Of a stretch of DNA of 42,102 nucleotides, positions 6,962-15,235 are shown one piece after another. Made by a program: the position numbers and the translations under genes. The stretch lies in IMG/VR virus record IMGVR_UViG_3300044726_000069, positions 1-42,102 of that record; one strand, 5' to 3'. Below the pieces are notes generated by a model that saw nothing but the letters and a program-made list of their open reading frames with translations, was not told the origin of the DNA and did no database searches. How positions within the stretch are numbered: the first letter of the stretch is position 1; each line of letters opens with the position of its first letter. This DNA comes from a virus.

Positions 6962-7287
6962 CCTACATCGAGCACGCCGAGCGCAAGATCGTGGAGCAAC
7001 GAGCGGAGATCGACCGGCTGCGGGCCACCAACGAATCGCTGCGGGCCGTGCTCGACGGCGTGGGCCACAACCAGGCCGCTGAAGTCGTGCGGCTGCGGGC
7101 CACCATCGCCGCCCTCCTCGCCGACGATCCGGCCCTGCCGAACCTCGGGTTGGCGACGACACGGGATCTGATTGAGGAACTGACCGCCCGCATCGACGTG
7201 GACTACGCCTCGGGCGGCGGGGGACTCGACTACTCCACGGTCGGAGGACGACCTGGCATGGCTGCTGTGGTGGAGGGGGAGCGATGA
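6958..7287 (+). CDS. Coiled-coil protein, expanded paralogue
   Basis: 109 aa from GTG 6958, which overlaps the previous TGA (GTGA); the longer frame would run through the previous gene. Two coiled-coil stretches (RKIVEQRAEIDRLRATNESLRAVL and AEVVRLRATIAALLA) are followed by a helical segment and a glycine-rich region (ASGGGGLDYS), then the shared tail MAAVVEGER. Compared with its neighbour it has an extra LRA heptad block, as expected from unequal crossing-over. Function unknown. Confidence 0.7.
   Translation: MTYIEHAERKIVEQRAEIDRLRATNESLRAVLDGVGHNQAAEVVRLRATIAALLADDPALPNLGLATTRDLIEELTARIDVDYASGGGGLDYSTVGGRPGMAAVVEGER
7258..7282 (+). repeat. 25-bp direct repeat copy 2
   Basis: Partner of the block at 6932-6956, with two substitutions. 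Recombination between the copies would delete or duplicate one whole gene in frame. Confidence 0.75.
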
Positions 7288-7538
7288 GCGACCGGCACAT
7301 CATCGTGTGCAGCAGCACCACCCGCGACCCGGTCCTCGGATCGCGGCACCTGACCTGCGCGTACTGCCCGACCCGGATCTGGGTCGCGCCGTCTTCCCTC
7401 GCGACCGACGGCACCCCCGTGTGCTTCGCGTGTGCGCAGCGGCTCATCGACGCGGACCGTGACGAGGTGGTCCTCATGCCGGTCACGCCCGAGCAGGAAG
7501 CAGAGATCGTGATGTGGAGGGAGATGCACGGTGAGTGA
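7284..7538 (+). CDS. Small zinc-ribbon protein
   Basis: 84 aa, ATGA overlap with the previous gene. C25-x2-C28 (CAYC) and C47-x2-C50 (CFAC) form a four-cysteine zinc site, followed by an acidic helical tail (TPEQEAEIVMWREMHGE). It resembles many small phage zinc-ribbon proteins. It directly precedes the Cas4-like gene and overlaps it by 8 nt, so it may be coupled to it in expression, but a functional link is not shown. Confidence 0.7.
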   Translation: MSDRHIIVCSSTTRDPVLGSRHLTCAYCPTRIWVAPSSLATDGTPVCFACAQRLIDADRDEVVLMPVTPEQEAEIVMWREMHGE

Positions 7539-8553
7539 CAACAGGCCGAACGTGTACGAGGACGCCGACGGGACCTGGGTGTACCGCGCGTCGTCCGTGG
7601 GGCAGTGTGAACGTGCGCTGCTGCATGCCAGGATCGGGCGGGCGGTGTCTCCTCGCAGCGAGAAGCTGGGGGCTGCGATGGCGGCATCCGCCCGTCTGGA
7701 GGGTCCCATCGCCGACGCGCTGGCCGAGCAGTACCAGATCGTCGTGACCGACAGCCAGACCGAGGTGGAGGTCCCCGTCTCCCCCGGTGTGGTGATCCGC
7801 GGCCACATCGACGGGTTCGGCACGACCGAGCACCGGTCGGGTCTCGTCGAGATCAAGGCGTTCGGTGAGGGGTTCTGGAACGAGTGGCGGAAGGGCGGTA
7901 TTCAGGCGTTCCCTACCTACGTGGCCCAGTTCCACCTGTACTGTGCCGGTCTAGTCTCAAGCGGGTTGCCGGACCTGAAGGGAGGGTGGTTCGTCGTCGG
8001 GAAGAAGGGGGAAACCGGGCACCTGGAATCCCACCTCGAAGGACGGCCGCAGGTCCGCTACGAGTGGGTGGATTTCAAGCCCGCCGTCGTCGCGAAGATG
8101 GTGGCCCGCGTGAAGCGCGTCGAGGCGGCGTACGTGCGCATGCAGGAGGGCGAGAGGGCTGATGAGGAACTGGACTGCCCGGGTGCGTTCGGCTGCCCGT
8201 ACTGGACGCTGCACGACCCTGACGACCGGCCAGTGGAGGTGCACGTCGACCTGAACGACCTGATCCACCGGTACGGCGTGCACAAGGTCACCCAGGAGAC
8301 GGCGAAGATGCAGATGGACATGATCCGCGGCAAGGTCGAAGCCATCCTGGAGGCCGAGGGCGTCACGTCGAAGCGCGTGCTGATGGGACCCGAGCAGGCC
8401 GCGACCGTGACGATGGTGCCCGAGTCCACGTCCACCACCTGGGACTGGAAGAAGGCCGAGGCCGACGGCGTCGAGATGCCGACCCGCTACTGGAAAGTCA
8501 ACACCCGCAAGGGCTACGTGAAGATCACACCACCACCAACGGAGAAGACCTGA
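7531..8553 (+). CDS. Cas4/RecB-like PD-(D/E)XK exonuclease
   Basis: 340 aa, GTG start. Nuclease motifs: D94 (GHIDGF), E107-x-K109 (VEIKAF) and a Q133-x3-Y motif (QFHLYC), which together make the metal-binding core. C26 near the N-terminus and C216/C222 (CPGAFGC) recall the Fe-S cluster that clamps Cas4/AddB nucleases; C138 could be the fourth ligand. The enzyme would resect DNA ends to give single strands for the neighbouring RecA-like ATPase. A C-terminal segment of about 110 aa after the last cysteines (CPYWTLHD onward, with TSTTWDWKKAEADG) is family-typical in actinophages. No cas1/cas2 or CRISPR array is near, so this is a replication/recombination enzyme. Confidence 0.8.
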   Translation: MSDNRPNVYEDADGTWVYRASSVGQCERALLHARIGRAVSPRSEKLGAAMAASARLEGPIADALAEQYQIVVTDSQTEVEVPVSPGVVIRGHIDGFGTTEHRSGLVEIKAFGEGFWNEWRKGGIQAFPTYVAQFHLYCAGLVSSGLPDLKGGWFVVGKKGETGHLESHLEGRPQVRYEWVDFKPAVVAKMVARVKRVEAAYVRMQEGERADEELDCPGAFGCPYWTLHDPDDRPVEVHVDLNDLIHRYGVHKVTQETAKMQMDMIRGKVEAILEAEGVTSKRVLMGPEQAATVTMVPESTSTTWDWKKAEADGVEMPTRYWKVNTRKGYVKITPPPTEKT

Positions 8554-9491
8554 TGCCCATGTACATGTCACCCCACCGATCGCGCGAGCGCATCCTGAAC
8601 TACGGGTTCGCCGGGTCCGGCAAGTCGCAGGGCATCATCGACATCGCCCGGAACTCGAACACGCGTCTCTGGATCGTCGACACCGACCGCGCGTGGGACC
8701 GCATGCTCGACGGTGCCCCTGACATCGAGGGCCAGGTCGCCAGCCTCGCCGACGTGCGCATGGAGGCCCAGGTCAAGGAACTGTCGCAGTGGGAGGTGAT
8801 GTGCGACGCCGTCACGCACGCTGCGCGGAACATGGGACGCGAGGACTGGCTGGTCGTCGACATGATGTCGGTGGCGTGGCCGTGGTGCCAGGCCCACTTC
8901 GCGATGGAGGCGTACGGCAAGGCCATCGACGACTTCATGCTGGAGGCGCGCAAGACCGCGATCCGCATGGAGGCCGAGACGGACAAGCGGTCGAGCAAGT
9001 CAGCCTTCGAGGGCATGTCGGACTGGCCTACGATCAACCGCATCTTCGACACGCAGTTGATCGACCCGATCCTGCTGGCCCGGGGGCACGTCTACATGAC
9101 GGCCGAGCAGGACGACGTGCGCACCAACGCGGGGGAACTCAGCACCTCTGACGAGGTGATGTCGCAGTTCGGGCGCATCGGCAAGATCCCGCGCGGGCAG
9201 AAGGGCGTGCCGTACACGGCGCACACCGTGCTGCACATGGGGGCGACGATGGCCGGGGCGTGGGTGTACACCACCGCGAAGGACCGCATCGGTCGCGAGA
9301 AGAAGACGATGGCTCCCCTCGCCGAGGAGTTCATGAAGGGCTACCTGGTGAAGGTCGCTGGGTGGCGCAACGAAGCAGCAGTACGCGCAGCAGCTGGGGC
9401 TGCCACGACCAGGACGGAGACGGATGATGTTGGTGGCCCCGAGCGAACCGTTGCAGTTCAAACACCTGGGCAAGTCCAGCCCGCAACCTGA
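8553..9491 (+). CDS. RecA-like/Sak4-type AAA ATPase
   Basis: 312 aa, start overlapping the nuclease stop (TGATG). Walker A is GFAGSGKS (18-25), with IVDTD at 42-46 and Walker B at about 99-106 (LVVDMMS). Size and motif order match the short RecA-like core proteins of phages (Sak4/AAA_24), which promote single-strand annealing or recombination with a partner single-strand-binding protein. The C-terminal tail (about residues 275-312) is rich in Ala, Thr and Glu. The 3' end overlaps the ERCC4 gene by 68 nt, so the trio nuclease-ATPase-resolvase is expressed as a unit. Confidence 0.8.
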   Translation: MPMYMSPHRSRERILNYGFAGSGKSQGIIDIARNSNTRLWIVDTDRAWDRMLDGAPDIEGQVASLADVRMEAQVKELSQWEVMCDAVTHAARNMGREDWLVVDMMSVAWPWCQAHFAMEAYGKAIDDFMLEARKTAIRMEAETDKRSSKSAFEGMSDWPTINRIFDTQLIDPILLARGHVYMTAEQDDVRTNAGELSTSDEVMSQFGRIGKIPRGQKGVPYTAHTVLHMGATMAGAWVYTTAKDRIGREKKTMAPLAEEFMKGYLVKVAGWRNEAAVRAAAGAATTRTETDDVGGPERTVAVQTPGQVQPAT

Positions 9492-10107
9492 GCATTTCGG
9501 TGTCGACTTCCTGTGGTGGGTCGGGCACGAACGACGGTTCGCAGGGTGCCAGCGCAAGGAGGTGTCGGACTTCTCGGCATCGGTACGTGATGGTCGTCTG
9601 GCGAAGGAACTGGCGCAGTGGGAACCGCTCTGTCAGGTGCTGGTGGTGATCGAAGGGACCATCGAGGTCCACGGCAACGAGGTCATCATCAACGACTGGA
9701 CGCACATGTCGGTGAAGCAGTGGCAGGCGCTGATCTGGAAGATGCAGGACGTCGGTGCGAAGGTCACCGGCACCGTCAACCAGGCCGACACCGCGGAGAT
9801 CATCACGATGTTCCAGACGTGGACGAAGAAGGTCGCGCACTCGTCACTGTCCGCGCGGGCCGGGGTGAACAGCACCTGGGGCAAGCCGACGTCGCGCGAG
9901 TTCGCCCTGCACCTGCTGCAAGGGTTCGAGGGTGTCGGCAAGGGCCTCGCGGAACGGGTGTACGACCACTTCGGTCGCGTCCCGTTGTCGTGGGACGTCG
10001 GCGTGGAGGGGCTGATGGAAGTGCCCGGCATCGGGCAGCGGAAAGCGCAACGCATGATCGGACAACTGGCCCAGGCCGAACGCGCCTTGGCCGTGGAGGC
10101 AACATGA
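9424..10107 (+). CDS. ERCC4-type (XPF/Mus81-like) structure-specific nuclease with HhH
   Basis: 227 aa. The nuclease motif is QRKEVSDF (43-50), corresponding to ERKxxxDF of the XPF family, with D28 upstream (GVDFLWW). The first position is Gln instead of Glu. Residues about 170-225 hold two helix-hairpin-helix motifs (FEGVGKGLAERVYDHFG and VPGIGQRKAQRMIGQL) that bind branched DNA. The predicted role is cutting of forks, flaps or Holliday junctions made by the helicase, Cas4 and RecA-like set. The start at 9424 (or the adjacent ATG 9427) keeps the conserved opening LQFKHLGKSS, which explains the long overlap with the previous gene. Confidence 0.85.
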   Translation: MMLVAPSEPLQFKHLGKSSPQPEHFGVDFLWWVGHERRFAGCQRKEVSDFSASVRDGRLAKELAQWEPLCQVLVVIEGTIEVHGNEVIINDWTHMSVKQWQALIWKMQDVGAKVTGTVNQADTAEIITMFQTWTKKVAHSSLSARAGVNSTWGKPTSREFALHLLQGFEGVGKGLAERVYDHFGRVPLSWDVGVEGLMEVPGIGQRKAQRMIGQLAQAERALAVEAT

Positions 10108-10472
10108 AGAAGCTCAGACAGGTAGCAATCGGAGCAGGGCTGACCCTTGCGTCGCTGATGCACGGTGTGCATGCGGGCGCAGCGCCCACCGCTCCACCGA
10201 AGGAGGACCCGAGGTGCCACGACGCGGTGAACTTCCTGTGGCCCGAACGGTCACGCGCGTGGGCGCATCGCATCGTGACGCGTGAGTCGCACGGCAACCC
10301 GAACGCGCAGAACCGGAGGTCGTCCGCCGCGGGTTGCTTCCAGACCATCAAGATCCACGCGGCGCGTTATCGCAAACTTGGATTCTCCTGGGCGGACCGT
10401 TACAACCCGGCCATAAATCTGCTGGTCGCGCTCGACCTGTACCAGGAGCAAGGGGCACGACCCTGGAGGTAG
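10104..10472 (+). CDS. Secreted lytic transglycosylase/lysozyme-like protein
   Basis: 122 aa; ATG 10104 overlaps the previous stop. A Sec-type signal peptide (MKKLRQVAIGAGLTLASLMHGVHAGAA) probably ends near residue 26-27. The mature part resembles a compact goose-type lysozyme/SLT fold: catalytic E61 in TRESHGNPNAQN, then SSAAGCFQ, and a terminal YNPAINLLVALDLYQEQGARPW motif typical of these domains. It would cleave peptidoglycan glycan strands outside the membrane. It lies at the end of the early operon, separate from the late lysis cassette, so a role in entry, superinfection or wall remodelling is possible (inference). Confidence 0.8.
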   Translation: MKKLRQVAIGAGLTLASLMHGVHAGAAPTAPPKEDPRCHDAVNFLWPERSRAWAHRIVTRESHGNPNAQNRRSSAAGCFQTIKIHAARYRKLGFSWADRYNPAINLLVALDLYQEQGARPWR

Positions 10473-10475
10473 TGC

Positions 10476-10694
10476 ATGACGTGGGACGAAGACGAGTGGG
10501 CGGAGTTGGCGCGCATCATCGAGGACAGGTTCCCCGGCGCGCTGCTCCTGACCCCGGATGAACCTACGCGGGGTCGGGGGCGGAGGGGTCGGCGTCAGAC
10601 CCCTTCGCCTTCGCCCGGGCTGCCAGGAACCGGTCGCGCGCGTCGACGACGGGCTGGTTCGTCGCCCCCCAGGGACGGCGCTGCGGGTTCGTAG
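10476..10694 (+). CDS. Doubtful small gene overlapping the convergent regulator
   Basis: 72 aa. The first 29 residues (MTWDEDEWAELARIIEDRFPG...) look like a real acidic helical protein. After about nt 10560 the frame turns into Arg/Pro/Gly-rich sequence, as expected for the shadow of the opposite gene, and it overlaps that gene by 131 nt. Either the protein has a non-conserved tail or an end has been lost. It begins 3 nt after the transglycosylase stop. Confidence 0.4.
   Translation: MTWDEDEWAELARIIEDRFPGALLLTPDEPTRGRGRRGRRQTPSPSPGLPGTGRARRRRAGSSPPRDGAAGS
10550..10575. terminator. Weak bidirectional hairpin at the operon junction
   Basis: GACCCCG (10550-10556) pairs with CGGGGTC (10569-10575) around a 12-nt loop that contains the stop codon of the regulator gene (10566-10564). 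No T-run follows on either strand. This is the only hairpin noticed where the rightward early and leftward late operons meet. Confidence 0.3.
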
Positions 10695-10905
10695 GCGCGT
10701 CGTGCTCCGGTGCGTCGGGGTCGTACAGGTCCCCGACGCTGCACTCCAACGCGGACGCGAGGGCAGTGACCTGCGGGGGTGACGGGCGGCGCGAGCGCGT
10801 CGTCCAGTTGAGCAGCGTGCGGACGTGAATGCCCATCTTGTCGGCGACCTTGTCCAACGTCATGCCGCGCTTGCGGGCCTGCACCAGGATCGGTTGTTCC
10901 GTCAT
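10564..10905 (-). CDS. XRE/Cro-CI family HTH regulator
   Basis: 113 aa from ATG 10905, chosen because the protein then starts directly in the HTH domain. Residues about 3-62 form the helical Cro/CI fold: PILVQARKRGMTLDKVADKMGIHVRTLLNWTT, with the recognition helix in HVRTLLNWT, then a sequence like the XRE helix 4-5 pair (PPQVTALASALECSVGDLYD). The tail (70-113) is charged and probably disordered. It lies 16 nt behind the last virion gene and has no good ribosome site, so it would be made late by readthrough. It may repress the GGTTAAC operators or switch off early genes; this is inference. Confidence 0.8.
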   Translation of the reverse strand: MTEQPILVQARKRGMTLDKVADKMGIHVRTLLNWTTRSRRPSPPQVTALASALECSVGDLYDPDAPEHDAPTNPQRRPWGATNQPVVDARDRFLAARAKAKGSDADPSAPDPA

Positions 10906-10921
10906 GGTCTGAAGCGTAGAA

Positions 10922-13900
10922 CTACTGCCCGGTGAGGTTGGTGACCACGCCACGCTGGATGTCCGCGAGTCCCGCGGGGGTGTACTGCGACACCGCACCC
11001 GGGTTGCCGCGCTGGAGGTCCAGGATCTGCTGTTGCAGGGGGCGCAGCTGCGGGTACGGCGACGGGCGCGTCGGGTTCTGCTGTGCCTGCCCGGCGGCCT
11101 GGCGGTACGCGTTGCGACGCGACAGTTCCGCCTTCTGCGCCTCGGCGGACAGGTCGATCTCGCGCGTGAGTGTCGGGATGCCGAACGCGGTGTAGTCCAG
11201 GCGGCGCGCCGCGTCAGGGTCCGACTGCCGGAGTTGTGCGAGGTCCTGGTTCAGACCGAGCCGACCCGTGACGACCTGGGACTGGGGGATCAGGTTCTCC
11301 AGGAACGACAGCCCGATGTTGCGCGTCTCCAACTTCATGCGCCCCGTCTCCGGGTCGTACACCGACTCCGGGTACAGGTTCGCCTGCCCGGTGCGCGGGT
11401 CGATGCCGAACTGTTCGAGCGCGGTGGCGAGCACCGGGTTCACCTGCGACGCGAGGCCCGCGAGGGAGAAGAAGTTCCCGACGTCGGCGAACGGGTTCCA
11501 CCCTGACATGTTCCACGCCGTCTGCACCCCGGGCTTGTAGTCCTGGATGTACATGCCGCGCAGGCGTTCGGGCAGGCCGTCCGCCCAGTCCTTCATCTCG
11601 TTGCGGGCGAACGCCGCGGTGACCGCGAGCCGCGTCGGGTGGTCGACCGCGTAGGAGTAGGCGAACTTCATGACGTGCGACATGAACCCGTAGAACGGGA
11701 AGATCATCCGCATCGTGTTCCGCTCGAACGGGGTCAGGCTGTCCCAGTTGTACATGAACGACCGGACGGCGTGCTCCGCGGCCAGCTGGTTCGGCAGCAC
11801 GTTCGTCTCGCCCGTGCCCGCCTTCAGCAACTCCTGACGCATCGGGGTCAGCCCGCCGCGGGACTTCTCGAACTTGTCGAAGTACACCATCAGCCGGTAC
11901 ATGTCATCGACGGTGCCGTTCGCCTTCGTGAGGAACGACGTCATGTCCTCGAACTTGTTGCCCGCCTTCGAGATCGCGGACCCGAGGCCCTGACGCGTCG
12001 ACTCCCCGCCCGCGAACCGTGCCCACTTCGCCGTGTCCCGGTACGACAGTTCGGCCATCTGCCGTGGCATCTGGGAGAGGGACAGCCGCATCGACTCGGT
12101 CAGCTTCGCCATCGCGGCGGGCGTCTCCAACATCTCCGGGTTGTTGATGAACCGGAGGACCTCGCGCGCCTCGCCCAGGTACTTGAGCGGGCTGACGCCC
12201 TGCCGCATCGCCATCATGAGGGCACCGCCGAGGACGTTGTACAGCTGCCAGCGCGGGGACAGTGTCAGCACCGACGTGCGGAACACCTTCATCACCGGGT
12301 CCCACAACATGTTCACCTGCGGTGGCTTCACCAGTTGGTCGAGCACCGACTTCATCGACTTGTCGATGAGCAGTTCCTCGGTCTGGTGCGCGAAGGACTC
12401 GCGCCGGAAGTTCATCATGTTGCGCGGGTCGAACGTCTCGAACTGGTTGGCGATGAGCTTCTCCAGTTCCACCACCTCGGCCGTGCCGTGCCGCGCCGCG
12501 CGGGCCTGCGCGATCGCGCGGAACTGCTCCTCCACCTCGGCGCGTGTGCCGACGAACGCGGTGATGCCGTGGTCCGCCGACCCGTTCAGCATGATCTCGA
12601 TCATGTCGTCCGCGCCGTTCTTCGCGGCCCACTCCATCGCCGCCTTCTCCACCGCGATCGCCATGTCACCGGCTTCGGGGGCGAAGTCGAGCGTGCGTTC
12701 CTTCGTCTGCTTCACGGTGCGTGGCTTCGGGGAGATGCGCGGCGTGGACAGTGGCCCGGTCGTGTCCATCTTCGGGACGAACTGCGGGTCGAACCCCTGG
12801 TCGCGCATCGCCTGCCACTGGGAGCGTGACTCCTTGCCGAACGTGCGCATGACCTCGGCGACGGACTCGGGGAGTGCGGTGCCCTCGCGCGCGCGCGGAT
12901 AGATGCCACCGAGGTCCTGCTTCGTGACCCCCGCGGCCCGGGCTTCGGCGAGGTGACGGTCGAGGCGGCCGTAGATCCCCTGTGCGACTTCGTCCGCGAG
13001 GATGGTGGCGGCTGCCGGGTCGGTGTTCATCGACTGCGTGAGCGCGTTGGTGAACTCGACCATGCGCTCTTGGGACATCTCCTGGATCTTCGGGTAGAAC
13101 TTCGCGGGCGCGAGGTGAGACTCCTGGGAGACGAGGGCCTTGTTGAACTTGGCGGCTTGACCGGCGAACGGCTTGAGTGCAGCAGCCGTGTCCGCCGCCT
13201 GCTGCGCGCGGTACAGGGCGTTCTTGATCTCGTCGGTGGAGAACGCCATGAACTCGTCGGGGAGGACGACGGACTTCCGGCCGAGGAGGTCACGACGCAG
13301 GTGCCGGTACGCGTCCTTGTAGTTCCCGTTGAGCAGGTTCTCATGGAAGCCGCGCATGTCGGCGGGCACGGAGGTCTGACCGGACCGGCGCTTCTTGTAC
13401 GACGCGATGAGGTCGTCCACGGTGAGGGACTGGTGGACTTCGGGCACCCACATGCGGGCCTGCGCGACCATGTCGGGTGCTTCGAGGCCCGCGGCGCGCA
13501 GACCGTTGACGACCTGGGACATGTCGGCCCCGGCCGCGTGGAGGCGCGACAGGTGCGTGTCGATGATGGCCTTGCGCACCCCGGCCACGCCCTTGCCCGC
13601 CGTGCCCTTCACCTGCTCCGCCGCGACGTCGTTCAGGAACGCGAGGGTGTCGGGGTGCAGCAGTGACTCCGTATCCTCCAACGCGCGAGTCGCCTCGGTC
13701 GCGGCCTGCGCCCGGGACTTGAACACGGCGTGGCGCTGTGCCTGGTTCAGATTGTAAATCTCGGACTTGCCACCGATGTCGACGCGCGCGAACTGGTGGA
13801 GGGGGTCGGTCGACCACGGGTTGTCGGTCAGGTACGGGGCGATGATCTTGTCGACGACGGGGATGGACTCCTCCAACCAGCCGCGCTCGAACGCCGACAG

Positions 13901-15232
13901 GTTCGGGTCGGCCAGCGTCTCGGTCATGCCCTTGTGCTGGATGTCGTAGGTGATCTCCTGTCGCCGCTTCGCCCACTGCGTGTCGGAGTACCCGGACAGT
14001 TCGCGGACACTGTCGGGGTCCAGGTACTTGCGGCGCAGCTTGAACACGTCGGGCACGGCGATGAGCGACGCGTCCTTCGGGGTGAGCGCACCGGGGACGA
14101 GGGATTCCTGGGCCTCGGCCGCCCGCTTCGCACGCGCCGCGTACGAGTGGGGGTTGTCCAGGTCACGCCACATGACCGAGTCGGCGTTCATGATGTCGGC
14201 CAGCGTGTTCGACATGAGTGACGACAGCGACGACACGGTCTGCGCGGTGGTGCCGGTGCGGGACCGCATGGCCTGGCCGAACTGGGACTGGCGGAAGCCG
14301 AGCTTGGCGCGGTCGATGACACGACCGAGGGGCGTGTAGTCGGTGGCGAGTTCGGCGAGTGACACACCAGGTTCGACGTAGCCGCCCTCGGTGGCCCGCT
14401 GCGCCTTCTTGAACGCGGCGACGCGGGCCTGGAGGTCAGGGCCGGTGAAGCGTTGCGTACGGCCCAGGCGTGCGGCGTCGTCAGCGGCCTGCTGTGCGAC
14501 GAGGGACTCCTCCGGGGTGAACCGGCGGCCCAGGGCGATCTCGGGCGTACGCGTGGACGTGAGGGTGTCTCGCAGGGCAGCGGGGAGGACCTTCGCCTTG
14601 GCGTAGGGGGTCAGGTCCAACACGTTCATCAGCGGGTTCTCCGCGATCTCCGCCCAGTCCCCGGCCAGGATGTTCGACCCGGCGTACACCCCTGGGATCA
14701 GGTTGATGCCCGGTACCTCCTGGAGCTTCTGCGGGTCGCCCGACATGAGCGCCTCGGACAGCTTCATCGGGGCCTGGGGCAGCTGCTTCGCCGTCTCGTA
14801 CAGGGCGAACGGGAGCTTCGGGATGCTGGTGAAGATTTCCTTCACGTCGCCGACCGCGTTGCCCATGATGTCGCCCAGCCCGTGCCCCTTCTCCGGGACC
14901 GGGTTGACCGGCTGGAGGGTCTGGCCCGCGAGCAGCAACTCGACGGCTTCGGGGGCGGACGTGGGCTTCTGGCCGCGCTGGATGCGCTGGGCCTGGAGCT
15001 TCTGGAGTGCCCCCATCGACTCGTCGCCGATGAGGCCCGGGTACTGGGCCAGGATGCCGGACAGCTTGTCGTTCAGGCGGCCGTAGGACCGGACGTTCTC
15101 CGGCAGGGCCTTGTTGTACGGCGAGCCGACAGTGGCCGGGACGGAGAACGCCTCGGCCGGGATCTCCTCCGGGCCGAACTGCATCGACTGCCCCCCGGAG
15201 AGGGACAGCATGATGTCCGACAGGCGGGACAC
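10922..15232 (-). CDS. Very large internal virion/ejection protein
   Basis: 1436 aa, GTG start 3 nt after the previous stop. The protein is long, mostly helical and without a signal peptide. It has mid-chain coiled-coil-like stretches and a segment near residues 1165-1200 (ERNTMRMIFPFYGFMSHVMKFAYSYAV) resembling the FPFY-type hydrophobic helix of large podoviral ejection or polyvalent proteins. Another hydrophobic stretch (TLSPRWQLYNVLGGALMMAM) precedes it. In T7-like phages the last and largest internal core protein (gp16, 1318 aa) is ejected into the cell to form the DNA channel; position, size and order agree. No transglycosylase catalytic motif was recognised. The proline/glutamine-rich end is typical of virion proteins. 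Confidence 0.75.
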   Translation of the reverse strand: MSRLSDIMLSLSGGQSMQFGPEEIPAEAFSVPATVGSPYNKALPENVRSYGRLNDKLSGILAQYPGLIGDESMGALQKLQAQRIQRGQKPTSAPEAVELLLAGQTLQPVNPVPEKGHGLGDIMGNAVGDVKEIFTSIPKLPFALYETAKQLPQAPMKLSEALMSGDPQKLQEVPGINLIPGVYAGSNILAGDWAEIAENPLMNVLDLTPYAKAKVLPAALRDTLTSTRTPEIALGRRFTPEESLVAQQAADDAARLGRTQRFTGPDLQARVAAFKKAQRATEGGYVEPGVSLAELATDYTPLGRVIDRAKLGFRQSQFGQAMRSRTGTTAQTVSSLSSLMSNTLADIMNADSVMWRDLDNPHSYAARAKRAAEAQESLVPGALTPKDASLIAVPDVFKLRRKYLDPDSVRELSGYSDTQWAKRRQEITYDIQHKGMTETLADPNLSAFERGWLEESIPVVDKIIAPYLTDNPWSTDPLHQFARVDIGGKSEIYNLNQAQRHAVFKSRAQAATEATRALEDTESLLHPDTLAFLNDVAAEQVKGTAGKGVAGVRKAIIDTHLSRLHAAGADMSQVVNGLRAAGLEAPDMVAQARMWVPEVHQSLTVDDLIASYKKRRSGQTSVPADMRGFHENLLNGNYKDAYRHLRRDLLGRKSVVLPDEFMAFSTDEIKNALYRAQQAADTAAALKPFAGQAAKFNKALVSQESHLAPAKFYPKIQEMSQERMVEFTNALTQSMNTDPAAATILADEVAQGIYGRLDRHLAEARAAGVTKQDLGGIYPRAREGTALPESVAEVMRTFGKESRSQWQAMRDQGFDPQFVPKMDTTGPLSTPRISPKPRTVKQTKERTLDFAPEAGDMAIAVEKAAMEWAAKNGADDMIEIMLNGSADHGITAFVGTRAEVEEQFRAIAQARAARHGTAEVVELEKLIANQFETFDPRNMMNFRRESFAHQTEELLIDKSMKSVLDQLVKPPQVNMLWDPVMKVFRTSVLTLSPRWQLYNVLGGALMMAMRQGVSPLKYLGEAREVLRFINNPEMLETPAAMAKLTESMRLSLSQMPRQMAELSYRDTAKWARFAGGESTRQGLGSAISKAGNKFEDMTSFLTKANGTVDDMYRLMVYFDKFEKSRGGLTPMRQELLKAGTGETNVLPNQLAAEHAVRSFMYNWDSLTPFERNTMRMIFPFYGFMSHVMKFAYSYAVDHPTRLAVTAAFARNEMKDWADGLPERLRGMYIQDYKPGVQTAWNMSGWNPFADVGNFFSLAGLASQVNPVLATALEQFGIDPRTGQANLYPESVYDPETGRMKLETRNIGLSFLENLIPQSQVVTGRLGLNQDLAQLRQSDPDAARRLDYTAFGIPTLTREIDLSAEAQKAELSRRNAYRQAAGQAQQNPTRPSPYPQLRPLQQQILDLQRGNPGAVSQYTPAGLADIQRGVVTNLTGQ

Positions 15233-15235
15233 GGC

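Noticed and set aside
7531-8553. CRISPR-associated cas4 as part of a CRISPR-Cas locus
   Set aside because: No repeat-spacer array, cas1 or cas2 is present; Cas4-like nucleases are frequent recombination enzymes in phages.
11639-12829. 396-aa plus-strand open frame
   Set aside because: Antisense to the 1436-aa virion protein, with Arg/Leu/His-rich low-complexity translation and no ribosome site.
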